DNA of 64,000 nucleotides from Nemophila menziesii (taxonomy: Eukaryota; Streptophyta; Magnoliopsida; Boraginales; Hydrophyllaceae): positions 79,822,224-79,886,223 of the forward strand of contig JARWIR010000002.1 of assembly GCA_029959085.1 (NCBI GenBank), read 5' to 3'. Positions within the stretch are counted from its first letter, which is position 1. The number at the start of each line of letters is the position of its first letter. Of this stretch, positions 10,955 to 21,996 are shown piece after piece. Under the pieces are notes generated by a model. It saw nothing but the letters and a program-made list of their open reading frames with translations, did not search any database and had not been told where the DNA came from. A program made the position numbers and the translations under genes.

Positions 10955-12873
10955 ATAATACCTTTCTCAGAGTAAAACTGTAATAGAGTGAATTCAGGAC
11001 CATTGTCTGATCTAATGGCTTTGATCTTAGTATCAAACTGTGTGAGAATTAGTTGATAGAAGTTAAGTAGGTGAAGCTGTACTTCAGACTTAGCTTTCAT
11101 TAGATAAATCCATGTACACCTGGAGCAATCATCTACAATTGTTAAAAAATATTTATGTCCTGAATGAGACTCACATTTAAATGGACCCCAAATGTCACAA
11201 TGGATTAGTTCAAAACAAGTTGAAGAAGTACTTTGAGATACAGGAAATACAAGCCTTTTTTGTTTGGCAAAGTGACAAGAATCACAAACATTAGAACTAG
11301 AAAAAGTAATATTAGGATCTAATGTTTTGAGTGCAGAAATCTTGGCTTTAGAAGGATGGCCAAGCCTTGAATGCCATAGATCAAACTGTCCAGTAGAAGA
11401 ATTCATAGCTTTTGAACTAAGGTGAGACTTTAAGTAGTATAGGCCATGAAATTCATAAGCAATCCCAATCATCCTCTTGGAATGATGGTCCTGTAAGATG
11501 CAATAAGAAGGAAAAAACACAACTGAAATAGCTGAGTCCTTTGTAAATTTTGAGACTGAGAGAAGATTATACTTGAGTATAGGTATACAAAGAACATTAT
11601 GTAGTGTAATATGTCGATTTATACATACACTACCTCTCTTAGTAGCAGATATTGAGTCACCATTAGGTAAGGTCACAAGAACATTAGCCATACATATATT
11701 ACTAGTGTAAAGTGATTCATTATATATTAAGTGATCTGTTGCACCTGTGTCAATGATCCAAGATTCAGGAATAGAGTTACCTTCTTGTGTAGCTATGTGA
11801 TGAACTGCAGCTGAAGGCTCTTCTTGAGAATTTGCAGAAGATTTATGAGCTAAGGCCATCAATTTTGCAATATCTTCAGGTGTTAAGTCACTTAAACTCA
11901 GTGGTGAAGACTCTTGATAGTTGAAGTCCTGAGAAGAGTCTTCTTGAGCCATAGCATAATGAGCTTTAGGATTGTATGTTCTTTGATTGTTATTATAAAC
12001 ACGCTTTCCCTTTGGACCATCCCAACCAATGGGATAACCGTGAATTTGAAAGCAAGTATCTATAGTGTGTCCATTATAACCACAGTGAGTACATATCATT
12101 TTCTTTCTTTCAGAGTAAGGAATGTGTTTGGGTTTATTCTTCACATAAAAGGCATGAACATGTGTAATTTCAGCCGAATTTGTGAGCAATCGTTGACTCT
12201 CTTCTTGAAGCAACATAGCAAAAACAGAGTTTATAGCAGGTAAAGGATTCATTAGTAAAATCTGGCTTCTAACAGCTGAGTAAGAGTCATTTAAGCCAAT
12301 TAGAAATTTGATCACGAAGTCATGTTGTTGTCTTTCAATCAGTATATCAAACAACTTACAAGAGCATTGATTCATGTATCCACATGAACAAGTAGGCATT
12401 GGGCGAAAATGTATATATTCATCCCAAATCGTTTTGAATTTTGCAAAGAACTCAGAAATTGTACTATTGTTTTGAGAAATTGAGCTTAAAGCTTTTTCTA
12501 GATGAAAAACACGTGTGCCATTACTCTTACTGAATCTTGTTTTCAATTCATTATAGAGTTCAAAAGCAGATGAAACATATAGCAAACTACCTCTAATTTC
12601 TTTTGAAATTGAGTTTAAGAGCCAGGATAATACCAGATTGTTGGCTCGATTCCATGCAGAGAAGAGCACTAGATCTGTGAGTGGAGGCTGAGAGATATCA
12701 CCATTAACGAATCCTAATTTGTTCTTAACTGATAAAGCAATCTCAATTGCTCGAGTCCACGAGAGATAATTGTCTCCAGTCAAAACTTCAGAGACTAATG
12801 ATATGCCGGTGCTTTCACTTGGATGAAGGTAGTACGGGCTTGAGAAATCTTCAGTTGGTGAAGGTGTAGCCAT
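10955..12873 (-). pseudogene. Ty1/copia gag-protease-integrase, truncated by Athila insertion
   Basis: The Met at 12873 begins a polyprotein with a gag domain (VLTGDNYLSWTRAIEIALS), a CCHC zinc knuckle (CTHCGYNGHTIDTC), the protease motif SWIIDTGATDHL, the GAG-pre-integrase motif LWHSRLGHPSKAKI with CDSCHFAKQ, and the start of the integrase core (IHCDIWGPF; IRSDNGPEF). The frame is open but ends abruptly at 10955, where the Athila LTR starts. The reverse transcriptase and the other LTR should lie to the left of the Athila element, outside the window. The insertion order is therefore clear: copia first, Athila second. Confidence 0.9.
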
Positions 12874-12904
12874 TATCGAGAAGAAGTGCGGAAGATATAA
12901 TTCT

Positions 12905-12916
12905 GCTCTGATACCA
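12905..12916 (-). other. Primer-binding site of copia element (tRNA-Met type)
   Basis: The minus strand reads TGGTATCAGAGC directly at the inner LTR edge. This is the standard initiator-tRNA-Met primer site of plant copia elements. Confidence 0.85.
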
Positions 12917-13243
12917 TGTAAAGAAGCACAATACTAAGTCACCATTGAAGAGCTTCAAGGATTTGCAGATAAGTTTGATAAGGAGAAGTGAAGAAGAAGA
13001 AGAGAAGAAGAGAAGTAAAACAAAGATATAGGAGAAGAGATTTCTTGTATTCTTTTGTTCACGATTACAATGTGTATATATAGATTCTATATTAAGTCTA
13101 CTAACAACTTTATTCTACAAGATCATCTAACAGCTGTCATGTAACCGATTTAGTTACAATTTTATTCTATATTGCATTTTGGTCCTCCAAGTTGTTTTGT
13201 TGTTATTTTGTTGATTTTCTTCTTTTCTAAATCTGCATTTACA
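12917..13243 (-). repeat. 5' LTR of truncated copia element (327 bp)
   Basis: Bounded by TGTAAA and TTTACA, a perfect 6-bp terminal inverted repeat, and abutting the PBS. It contains a TATATATA-like box near 13075 on the minus strand. The outer flank TTCCA (13244-13248) would be the target duplication, but its partner lies outside the window. Confidence 0.8.
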
Positions 13244-13520
13244 TTCCAAGACCTGTCACCCTCTTCGGCCATCCTCCTTTTATTTTGAATGTTTACCGAG
13301 CAACTATTATGATTCGAAAAAGAAAAAAAAAAGACATTATGAAATAGAGGAGCAGTGAATATGAAGTAAGTGAAGTAACATTATGTAAATTTAACTATGG
13401 ATGGTTACTGTATATTTGTTTTGTCAACATATTGTTACTGTATATGAGAATTAATTAAATATAGAGTAATTGTGGAGATGTCTAACTCACGATAGTGAGA
13501 CACTAACACAATAATCTGAT
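13244..13520 (+). promoter_or_regulatory. 5' flank of the MurD-like gene
   Basis: The 277 bases between the copia LTR and the first MurD exon hold no clear TATA box or recognisable chloroplast transit-peptide exon. The copia insertion may have separated the gene from its promoter or from an upstream exon. An AG at about 13530-13531 could serve as a splice acceptor if such an exon exists. Confidence 0.35.
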
Positions 13521-16236
13521 ATGACAGTCTCAGGCGCCCTCCGAAACATGAGTACAGCTATGAAACCATCAACCAACATAGTTAATTTCAACAAACAAGA
13601 CCTTCAAGGCCAATCTGTAGCAGTAAGCATCAATCCATAACCTCCTTCTTCACTCAACTCCTTATATTTACAATTTTTAAATTAAAGTAAATGTATCTGT
13701 GTCCATTTAATTCGATTAGTGACTATCTTTAATACATTGCTGAGGAGACTTATTGTTTAAATTTATGGCCCAAATAAGTATGATATAAAACCAACTTAAT
13801 AACATCTATTTCTGTCAGTAATTTGATGTACTGTGCTTCCCCTAAAGTTAATGAACACCATGTGCTTGGTAAAATACCCAAAACTGCTTGGTAAAATGCC
13901 TAAAACAACGTAATAGCTCCCTTTATGCATAGCTTCTTGCCTCACGATAGTTCCACTTTGTTTGAAGCATAGGTTATAGGTTTAGGACGATCTGGTGTAG
14001 CTGCAACTAAGCTTGCACTTGCTAGAGGTGCTTCAGTTTTGGGAATTGATCAGAACAAAACTTTGGAACCTTTACAACATGACATTGAGAAACACACCAA
14101 TTTTAAGAAAATATTAGGTAATTTTAATACTCAGATTCTTCAAGATGCTGACACAGTAGTTGTTTCACCTGGAGTCCCTTTAGAAAATTATGGTCTTACT
14201 TCGCTTTTACACTCGGTAAGTGCAATTCATATTTGTTTTACAAAATTTAAAAAAAAATTAATTTATTTTAATATGATACTTGAAAGCAGGGAAAGTGTGT
14301 TATGTCTGAGTTGGATTTTGCTGCTGAGGTTCTTCCAAAGAGCCTTAAAGTATTGGCAGTGACAGGAACTAATGGAAAATCTACTGTTACCACATTTGCT
14401 GGACAGGTTTTTTAATCTTATTTTTTTAAATTTCAAATGTTTTATTTTGTTTTCCACTCTAAACTATCCCTCGTGATAGATCCTTGAGCTTTTGGGTATT
14501 AAAACATTTGTTGGGGGTAACCTTGGAATTCCACTATCAGAAGCTGCTTTACAGAGCTTCTACTTCTCTGATCCAACACCTCTTCAGGCAATTAAGATCA
14601 ATACAATTTTATTATTTTAATTTTTTTTTTAAATTTCTTTTGCCCTTTCCCACAATTATATATTTATCACATATTTTTCAGGTTGTGGTGGTTGAGGTTA
14701 GCAGTTATCAATTAGAGATTCCAAATAAAAACTTGTGCCCTTCAGTAAGTTTATATCAAACTGAGACTCTCCTTTCTATTTCTATATCATCTAATCAGAA
14801 AAATACATATGTATGTATAGGTTGCTGTAATATTGAATCTTACTCCTGATCATTTAGAAAGGCACAAGACGATGAAGAACTATGCAATAACCAAATCTCG
14901 TATATTTTCTCAAATGAGTGACAAGAAAATTGCTATTCTTCCACTTGGTATGTTTTTTTTATTTTTCATGTGTATATCTTTGACAAATGGATGTTTATAA
15001 AGCATGCATAATATGTTCAGGCAATGAATATTTGAATGAAGCAATTAGAAATATAGATGGACTAAATGTTACTTGGATTGGAGCATATCCTGGGTTCAAG
15101 GTAAAAGTTATTTGATATTTAATCCAATGAAGTTAGATATTTAATCTTGTAACTTGTTGATTATGCAAAAGATTGATATGGATGCAAAAGTTGCGAATTT
15201 TAATGTTGAAGAACTCGGATGTATTTCAAAGCTTCAACTTGGAGAAATGAAGGCAATTGGAACACATAATTACGTAAATGCCACAGTTGCTGCTTTATCT
15301 GTTATTGGGTTAGACATTGGAATAGATGTTGAAGCTATTAATTCAACTATTCGTGAATTGAAACCTCCACCTCATCGAATGCAGATTGGTAATTAATTAA
15401 TTAATTAAATCATGCAAACAAATATTGGTTTTAATATTTTTAATCATGATAGTGTTATTACAGTTCACAAAGATAGTGATGGAGTAATATGGGTGGATGA
15501 TAGTAAAGCAACAAATGTAGAAGCAACATACACTGGTTTGATGGGTCTTACTGAGTACAAATCTGTCATTTTACTTGGTGGAATTGCAAAGGTTTTTAGT
15601 TTTTATTTGTCTAAATAATTCACTTTTTGCTCTTCGTGATCATAATTCATAACCTTATACTTCAGGTCACTGATCCGCAAGGTTCTAATGGTTTTGAGCG
15701 CCTAATACAACCATTGAACTCCCAAAGAGGTGTAATCACTGTATGTAATTTCTTCTTGAAGCATGATAAAACTGCCAAATATCTTGTAACTGAATGAAAA
15801 AAAAAGTGTTATGTGAATTTCGATTCGATTTTGACGTTACATGTTAAATACACTAACATTGGTGTCCTTTGATATCAAGTTTGGATTGTCAGGGGAGATG
15901 ATTCATAAGACATTGTCTTGTAATAGTTTGAGTGTTCCATGCAAGAGAGCTACAAATCTTAAAGAAGCAGTAATTATGGCCAAGACTATGGTTAGATGTG
16001 GTATGTCCAATTCTATATAATTTTTTTTTTAAAATATTATAATTACTATTGCAAATTGATGGTACAAATTGATATCTCAATGGTCCTTAGTAGCTCATTA
16101 CTTGTGTTGAATATGAATGTTTGTTGTGAGTGTAGGAGATGCGATCGTACTGAGCCCAGGTTGTGCTAGTTTTGATGAATTCAAAAATTTTGAGCACAGG
16201 GGAAAGTGTTTTCAAGAGATAGCATTCACTATGTAA
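13521..16236 (+). CDS. murD-like: MurD-like UDP-N-acetylmuramoyl-L-alanine:D-glutamate ligase, 12 exons
   Basis: Exons: 13521-13622, 13973-14215, 14290-14406, 14480-14587, 14682-14744, 14821-14947, 15021-15100, 15172-15388, 15464-15591, 15666-15740, 15880-16000, 16136-16236. They total 1482 nt (493 codons plus stop) and the phase holds across every junction. MurD joins D-glutamate to UDP-MurNAc-L-Ala using ATP. Visible motifs are the N-terminal VIGLGRSG nucleotide fold, P-loop [27 protein letters not shown], the lysine of AITKSRIF (matching the carbamylated lysine of bacterial MurD), [20 protein letters not shown] and [18 protein letters not shown]. Bacterial MurD is about 440 residues. The extra N-terminus is short and is not an obvious transit peptide, so an upstream exon may be missing. 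Donors are GT except intron 4, which uses GC. Expression is unknown. Confidence 0.9.
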
Positions 16237-16569
16237 TTAGTAACTCCTTGATGTTCATGTATGAATATACTCAGATTATAATTAATAGTGCAATTCTTGA
16301 GTGTGTAATGATCTTTTGCTCTGCTCTAGATCGTATGGAAGAAAAGGACCTCATTTTATTCCTTGATTCCTGTAATTTTGTGTTTAAGTGATGTATATGC
16401 ATTCATCCTTAGAGAAACCTTGGGGCTTCCTTTGGGTATCTTTGTAGATGTTCTCAATGCTTTTACCATACATCTTGAAATTGTAATAGGATGCATGTAT
16501 GGAAGAAGAAATTATTGATCGATTAAATAAGGTCTCGATAAGTAAAATTAAATATAAAAAGGTGTTCAA
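16237..16569. other. 3' flank of MurD copy 1
   Basis: AT-rich DNA directly after the stop. The first ~100 bases are nearly the same as those after the stop codons of MurD copies 2 (from 21323) and 3 (from 47764), so the duplicated segment extends past the gene. No other feature is seen. Confidence 0.6.
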
Positions 16570-17010
16570 CTTAATCATATAATTTTTGCTGATGGTAAAT
16601 TTGAGTTGTATTTTAGTGGAGGCTCTCAAGTTGTAAAGGAGAGAACTTGTGGCTTGTTAGGAGTTAAATGTGCTTTCCATGTGAGGTATCTTGGAGTACT
16701 AATAATAAAACAAATACCGTTTTATAAAAATTGCAAAAGATTAGTGGAAATTATTAGTAGTATTTGTATTGATGCGGGAAATTTTAACTTCCTTAACATG
16801 TCATTTATAAACGAATGGTAAGTTTTCTTTCAAAGGACATTCTTGATGGTCCTAAAGTTGCTTGGTTTAGAAAAAGGAGTAAGGTCTTGGTCTTTCTTAT
16901 TTAGAAGAGCTTGATAAGGGTTGTATGATGAATTTATTTTTTAAGATTTATGAAGTTAATGTCAATTGTGGAGTAGATGTATATGGATTCTTGCTTTTTC
17001 CCTTAATTAT
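16570..17010 (+). pseudogene. LINE reverse transcriptase remnant in MurD 3' flank
   Basis: Translated pieces match the C-terminal part of plant L1-type reverse transcriptase: CAFHVRYLGVLI (compare FHVRYLGVPL in intact LINEs), a diverged SWTARKLSYAGR-type stretch near 16770, and the SYLEELDKGCMMNLFFKIYE segment near 16890-16960. Frames shift and stops are present. A similar remnant lies 3' of MurD copy 3 (about 48020-48370), so the LINE appears to predate the duplication. Confidence 0.6.
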
Positions 17011-17870
17011 GGAAGCTTAATTTGAAATACTTGAAATTCATAAGTGCATTTATTATAGAGTTGAAAATAGCAAAACACTTATATGACATGGAATAGAGAA
17101 ATTGATGAAAAAAAATCTATCTGATAGGGTATATTATATATATTTTACCTGTCATGGAATATTTGTCCTATTTTTTATTGTACAAGGGTTAAAAAGGATA
17201 TTAAATAATTCTTTTTTACTATATTATCCATATTTATTAAGTATAAGACAATTTATTGTACCATTGTGTGTAACTAATTAAATAGAGGTGATATAAGAAA
17301 AATTGAGAAAAAAGTGAATTAATATTATAAAAAGACAAATAATATTATGTTTTTTTCAAATCAAAAAAAAGTTATAAGATAGTCAATGCAAGAGAAAAAC
17401 TAAATTGGAATTAAATAAATTAGAAAATACACATTTAGCTTCTTGAAACACATCTAAGGTAACAATATTTAAATTAGTAGATTTGAAGTTCTTGGTCAAA
17501 ATTTTAGAATCCTTTATATTAATATATCTTAGTTATTTAAAAAATTAAAAAAATAATTATAAGAACTGTAAATTTATTTTTTGTATAACATATAAAGTTA
17601 TATCTAAACAACAAAATCAATGGAAAAACTAGAAGTAGGTTTTTCAATATTTTTTATAATTTATAATACTTCTATTTATAAATAATTTAGATATTTATTA
17701 GCTATCTCAAAACATGACATTATTATTCTTATTTGGAACAAAAATTTAATTTTATTCCAAATTCACAATTTATAAATTTTTATATCAAAATAATACAATA
17801 TTATAAAATTTTATGTTATATTTTTGATAAAATCACACACACACACATAATATATATATATATATTCTCG
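17011..17870. other. AT-rich MurD 3' flank, no gene seen
   Basis: Very AT-rich. About 17700-17830 is recognisably related to 48890-49030 behind MurD copy 3. A short (CA)n/(TA)n run is at about 17835-17865. Nothing coding is seen. Confidence 0.5.
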
Positions 17871-17952
17871 ATGCATGATAAAGTTGTAACTGAATGGAAA
17901 AAAAAGTTACGTGAAATTGATTAGATATTTGATAAAATACACATTGGTGTAC
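17871..17952 (+). pseudogene. MurD fragment (intron 10 sequence only), cut by Athila LTR
   Basis: The stretch GCATGATAAAGTTGTAACTG through ACATTGGTGT matches intron 10 of MurD copy 1 (about 15760-15865) and copy 3 (about 39170-39252). Exon 11 should follow but the Athila-type LTR begins at 17953 instead. This is the scrap of a further MurD copy, or the left part of the copy whose right part survives at 20263. Confidence 0.6.
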
Positions 17953-19542
17953 TGGTGTCTCCTTGTTTGTTCTAAAACAACACGCCTAAAAAGGCAAGAC
18001 ACGTACTGCAAATGTACGGGTCGTCCATGTAATATTCGGTAAACGGGATTTCGATCTCAGGAACGGATTAGGTATGACTTAAGATGTTATGATACAAGTG
18101 TAGATAATTGTTATAGGATGCGGAAAATAAATGATATAAATATTTGTTTTGGTTTTTTTTATTAAGAACTAAGACACAATGAAAATAAAATACTAAATTA
18201 ACGCAAGAATTAAAATGCAATTAAGTAAATAAAAGGGTTGGACACAAATATGAGAGGTAGTACTTGACTCACGCAAGGGTTTCGCCTAAATCTATTTAAC
18301 TAATGTTTCGTTTAAGGGTCAGATTTGTAATTAACAATAGTCGGGACTCAATACTCTTCTAACCCCCGTCAGGGTGGACTTAGAAGCTATTCTAGGGTAA
18401 TACAAACCCCGTCAGGGCGATCATAATCTACCTTTGAATGATAAGCACTTTTTACCCAATTGGCTATAAGATTCATTAAGTCTGTCAGGATCAATAACTT
18501 TTATCTTACATCTATTATCTATTTCTGTACCTAAACCCCCCGTCAAGGTGATCCATACGCCACTATATGAAATAGCCTAGATACTAACTCCTACTACTGG
18601 TTAATTACGTCACTAATAGTCAATAAGCTTAAAATAATAAAAATTGATTAACTACCCAATTCGAATTAAATCATACAACCCCAAATTTAAAACACTGAAT
18701 TAAATAAATAGGGCTCAACCCATAAATGCGTTCATCAAGTACTTAAAGAATTTAGCTCATACTAATGTTTAAAATAACTGAAATAAAAGACAAAGGACTC
18801 ATAATGAATTACAGAAACAGAAAAACCTAATTAAATGGTTGAGAATTGCTGTTGTTGAATAAGAAATTCTCCAGTTTCAGCTCTTCTCTCTCCTTTTTGC
18901 TTCTCTGACTTCTGCTAAGTGTTGCTTCTTTTCTAATATGAATTGTGTATCTAAAAACTGAGGTTAAGGGTCTTTTTATAGTGGGAAAAAACGGACTGGG
19001 CTAATAAAAATAAGGATTAGGTTAATTAGAATAAAAGCCCAATCCATTTAATAAAATCCCATCACTGGTGACCAGCTGTTACTAAAACAGATGTGACTTT
19101 TGTCTCCGGACTCGGAATCACTTCGTTCAACTTGGAAAATCTTCCTGACTTCAAGCTCTAGCTACCTCATTTTATGCTCCAAGGCTGAATCAGTGGGTAA
19201 GATGCTCGAAAACAATGATTTGTGACATCATTCCAGATTTCATTCTCCACTAATTACTTCTTCGAATCAATTATTCTCGCCTTTGACTTCAACGCTTAAT
19301 CCAAGACTTTACTTCCCGTTTCTTCTCCTTGTCTTGATATTCCATCAAATCATAAACCTAAGAACTTTACACTAAAAATAAACGAATTAACGCATAAAAG
19401 CTCTAAAACTCAAATAATCCAAATCCAAGGGAAGAAATCGTAATATGACCAAATAAGCTTAAAAGTCTAGTAAATAAGTCAAATAATCACCTAATTTGAT
19501 GTCTCCTAAGGGCATATAATTAGAACAAAAAGGGAGAAATCA
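17953..19542 (-). repeat. Athila-type 3' LTR (1,590 bp), second element
   Basis: On the minus strand it begins TGATTTCTCCC and ends GACACCA. It shares order and short blocks with the LTR at 9395-10954 (TTCTAAAA near the left end, CCCCCGTCA motifs, GATGTCTCCTAAGGG near the right end, a TATAAAA-like box at about 18975). The sequence to its right is the 3' end of an internal region with a polypurine tract, so this is the 3' LTR of a largely deleted element and not a solo LTR. Confidence 0.8.
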
Positions 19543-19706
19543 AGACCCCAAACTCAAACATTTGTCGTCCTGACAAAGCAAAATAAAAACAAGGGTTCAA
19601 GGTGATACGCAAAAAGGTAGAGTCTAATGAATAACACCCAAAGCATAACTTAAAATAAATCTCATATAGTATGATCCTAGCAATTAGTGAAAGAACTGTT
19701 AGTGTT
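19543..19706 (-). mobile_element. 3' internal remnant of second Athila-type element with polypurine tract
   Basis: Minus strand TTTGAGTTTGGGGTCT directly precedes the LTR and is the likely polypurine tract. The remaining ~150 bases are noncoding and break off where a LRR gene fragment begins. The rest of the element is missing. Confidence 0.6.
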
Positions 19707-20069
19707 TCACAAACCAAGAGAATTATTCGAGTGTATAGATAGTTCTTGAAGTGTGGATACGCTGTAAAGATCGCTCGGAATAGTCCTGGAGAGATTGTTC
19801 ATACCTGCTCGGAAAACCTCGAGCCAGAAACACTCCCCGAAGCCTTTGGGAATTGAGCCGGAGAAGTCATTTAACGAGAAATCTAACAGAGTAATGGATG
19901 AAGAAATACTGCAAATAAAGAAAGGAATCTGACCCATAAAGGTGTTATTGCTGATATCTAAGCTCCATAGCTCCTCAGCTTGCTGAAAAAACGGAGCTTC
20001 CACAGTCCCGTTGAAGTGATTGCTGGAAAAATTCACCACAAAATAATGATGTGTAAATACCGATAACAT
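19707..20069 (-). pseudogene. LRR receptor kinase fragment (PSY1-receptor-like)
   Basis: About 115 codons on the minus strand form leucine-rich repeats: SLDISNNTFMGQIPFFIC, LLDFSLNDFSGSIPKGFGEC, LEVFRAGMNNLSRTIPSDLY and STLQELSIHSNNSLG. The order and wording (ICSISSS, GECFWLEVFRAGMN) resemble the ectodomain of tyrosine-sulfated peptide receptors of the PSYR/PSKR group, which sense secreted peptides at the cell surface. Signal peptide, transmembrane segment and kinase are absent. It abuts a Mutator-type terminal repeat (20070-20257), suggesting capture by a Pack-MULE. Confidence 0.7.
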
Positions 20070-20257
20070 GAATCAGACGTGGTGCTGAGGTGGCAGTGAT
20101 GTGGCGCCAGATGGCTTTGAGTAACGGTCAACTAACATAAATTTTAAAAAAGGGCTAACGATGACAAAAAATGAAGTTAAAGGGCCACTCGGGGGAATTT
20201 TAAAAATAAGGGGCGGCTACTGCACTTTGGGTAAAGGGTTTCACGGGGGCTTTACCC
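20070..20257 (-). mobile_element. Mutator-like terminal inverted repeat (right end)
   Basis: The reverse complement begins GGGTAAAGCCCCCGTGAAAC and continues through AAAGTGCAGTAGCCGCCCC, a TTGACCGTTA motif and TGGCGCCACATCA. The same sequence of motifs in the same order occurs at the left end of the Mutator transposon at 61096 (GGGGTAAAGCCCTCCAGAG, AAAGTGCAGCATCCGCCCCC, TTGACCGTTAGTCAACGCCA, ATGGCGCCATGTCATC). The end at 20257 lies inside intron 7 of MurD copy 2; TTATCAATA (20258-20266) would be the 9-bp target duplication, whose left partner is lost. Confidence 0.75.
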
Positions 20258-20262
20258 TTATC

Positions 20263-21322
20263 AATATTTAATCCAATGAAGTTAGATATTTAAACTTGTG
20301 AAATTTCTTTTGATTATGCAAAGATTGATATGGATGCAAAAGTTGCAAATTTTAGTGTTGAAGAACTTGGATGTATTTCAAAGCTTCAACTTGGAGAAAT
20401 GAAGGCAATTGGAACACATAATTACGTAAATGCCACAGTTGCTGCATTATCTGTTATTGGCTTAGACATTGGAATAGATGTTGAAGCTATTAATTCAACT
20501 ATTCGTGAATTGAAACCTCCACCTCATCGAATGCAGATTGGTAATTAAATAATAAATTGGATCATGCAAACAAATATTGGTTTTAATATTTTTAATCATG
20601 ATTGTGTTATTACAGTTCATAAAGATAGTGATGGAGTTATATGGGTTGATGATAGTAAAGCAACAAATGTTGAAGCAACATACACGGGTTTGATGGGTCT
20701 TACTGAGTACAAATCTGTCATTTTACTTGGTGGAATTGCAAAGGTTTTTACTTTTTAATTGTCTAAATAATTCACTTTTTGCTCTTCGTGATCATAATTC
20801 ATAAACTTATACTTCAGGTCACTGATCCGCAAGGTTCTAATGGTTTTGAGCGGCTAATACAACCTTTGACTCACAAAGAGGTGTAATCACTGTATGTAAT
20901 TTCTTCTTGAAGCATGATACACTTGCAAAATAACTTGTAACTAAATGAGAAAAAGAGTTACGTGAATTTTGATTCGATTTTGACTTTACATGTTAAATAC
21001 ACTAATATATGTGTGCTTTGATTTTAAGTTTGGATTGTCAGGGGAGATGATTCATAAGACATTGTGTTGTAATAGTTTGAGTATTCCATGCAAGAGAGCT
21101 ACAAATCTTAAAGAAGCAGTAATTATGGCCAAGACTATGACTAGATGTGGTATATCCTGTTGATCACTAGTAAACTAACATCACATTACTTGTCTTGAAT
21201 ATGAATGTTTTGAGTGTGCAGGAGATGCGATTGTACTGAGCCCAGGTTGTGCAAGCTTTGATGAATTCAAAAATTTTGAGCACAGGGGAAAATGCTTTCA
21301 GGAGATAGCATTTACTATGTAA
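20263..21322 (+). pseudogene. MurD copy 2, exons 8-12 only, frameshift in exon 10
   Basis: Exons match copy 1: 20324-20540, 20616-20743, 20818-20891, 21029-21149, 21222-21322. Exons 8, 9, 11 and 12 have exactly the copy 1 lengths and are open ([38 protein letters not shown] all present). Exon 10 is 74 instead of 75 nt, giving a frameshift and early stop (GAG GTG TAA). Exons 1-7, including the P-loop, are absent: the copy starts in intron 7 next to the Mutator terminal repeat. It cannot encode a working ligase. Confidence 0.88.
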
Positions 21323-21902
21323 TTAGTAACTCCTTGATGTTCATGTATGAATATACTCGATTATTATATATAGTGGAATTATCAAGTGTGTGACAGTATG
21401 TTGTTTTAACGATTATCGAATAATATATATATGTGTGTAATGTATAAACTCCTATATACAATTATCGATCGATTGATTGCTCACTGATCAAATAATTACT
21501 CTATGTTTTTTTTTCTTTTTTTTAAAGTTTAAAGTTTAATATTTCAGTATAAATCTAAATATATAACACTTGGTATATATGGCTAATGTGCATAACTACG
21601 GGACCTGTTATGCAACATATCCTTTTGCATATATTGCAACACGGTATTTGTGATCTTGATCTATAATATCTTTGGTGATTGGAGCTTTACGTGACATTAT
21701 GCACAATCTTTGCACAATGAGTTTTATTGATAGATATTACGTAATGTTTGCACAATGAGTTTTACTAATAGATGTTACGTTATGTTTGCACGGTTGCACA
21801 ACTTATTAGTTGTTTCAGCATATGACCTGACTGGTGAGTAGAAAGATAGCTTTAAAGCTTCAATGTCTCCTTCGAGACATTAGATGAATTAATAATGACT
21901 GT
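21323..21902. other. 3' flank of MurD copy 2 with short tandem repeat
   Basis: The first ~170 bases resemble the 3' flanks of the other MurD copies. At about 21700-21795 a ~42-bp unit containing TTTGCACAATGAGTTTTA and GATATTACGTAATG is repeated about two and a half times. No gene is seen. Confidence 0.55.
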
Positions 21903-21996
21903 TGTTGGAGATATAAAATCTGATTAAAATAATGCCTCCTCCTAACGGTTCGGACTTTTAGTTGAGTTGGCAATTTAACATGGTATCAGAGCTCCA
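21903..21996 (+). mobile_element. Short LTR plus tRNA-Met primer site, TRIM-like remnant
   Basis: TGTTGGAGATATAAAATC opens a 78-bp segment ending AATTTAACA, followed immediately by TGGTATCAGAGCTCC, a tRNA-Met primer-binding site. Such a short LTR beside a PBS without coding DNA fits a TRIM or a truncated copia element. A second LTR was not found. Confidence 0.5.

Noticed and set aside
13521..16236. Bacterial contamination as explanation for MurD
   Set aside because: Eleven spliceosomal introns, AT-rich plant codon use and plant transposons inside related copies show a nuclear plant gene.
17953..19542. Solo LTR
   Set aside because: The polypurine tract and 3' internal sequence at 19543-19706 show that it is the 3' LTR of a truncated element.
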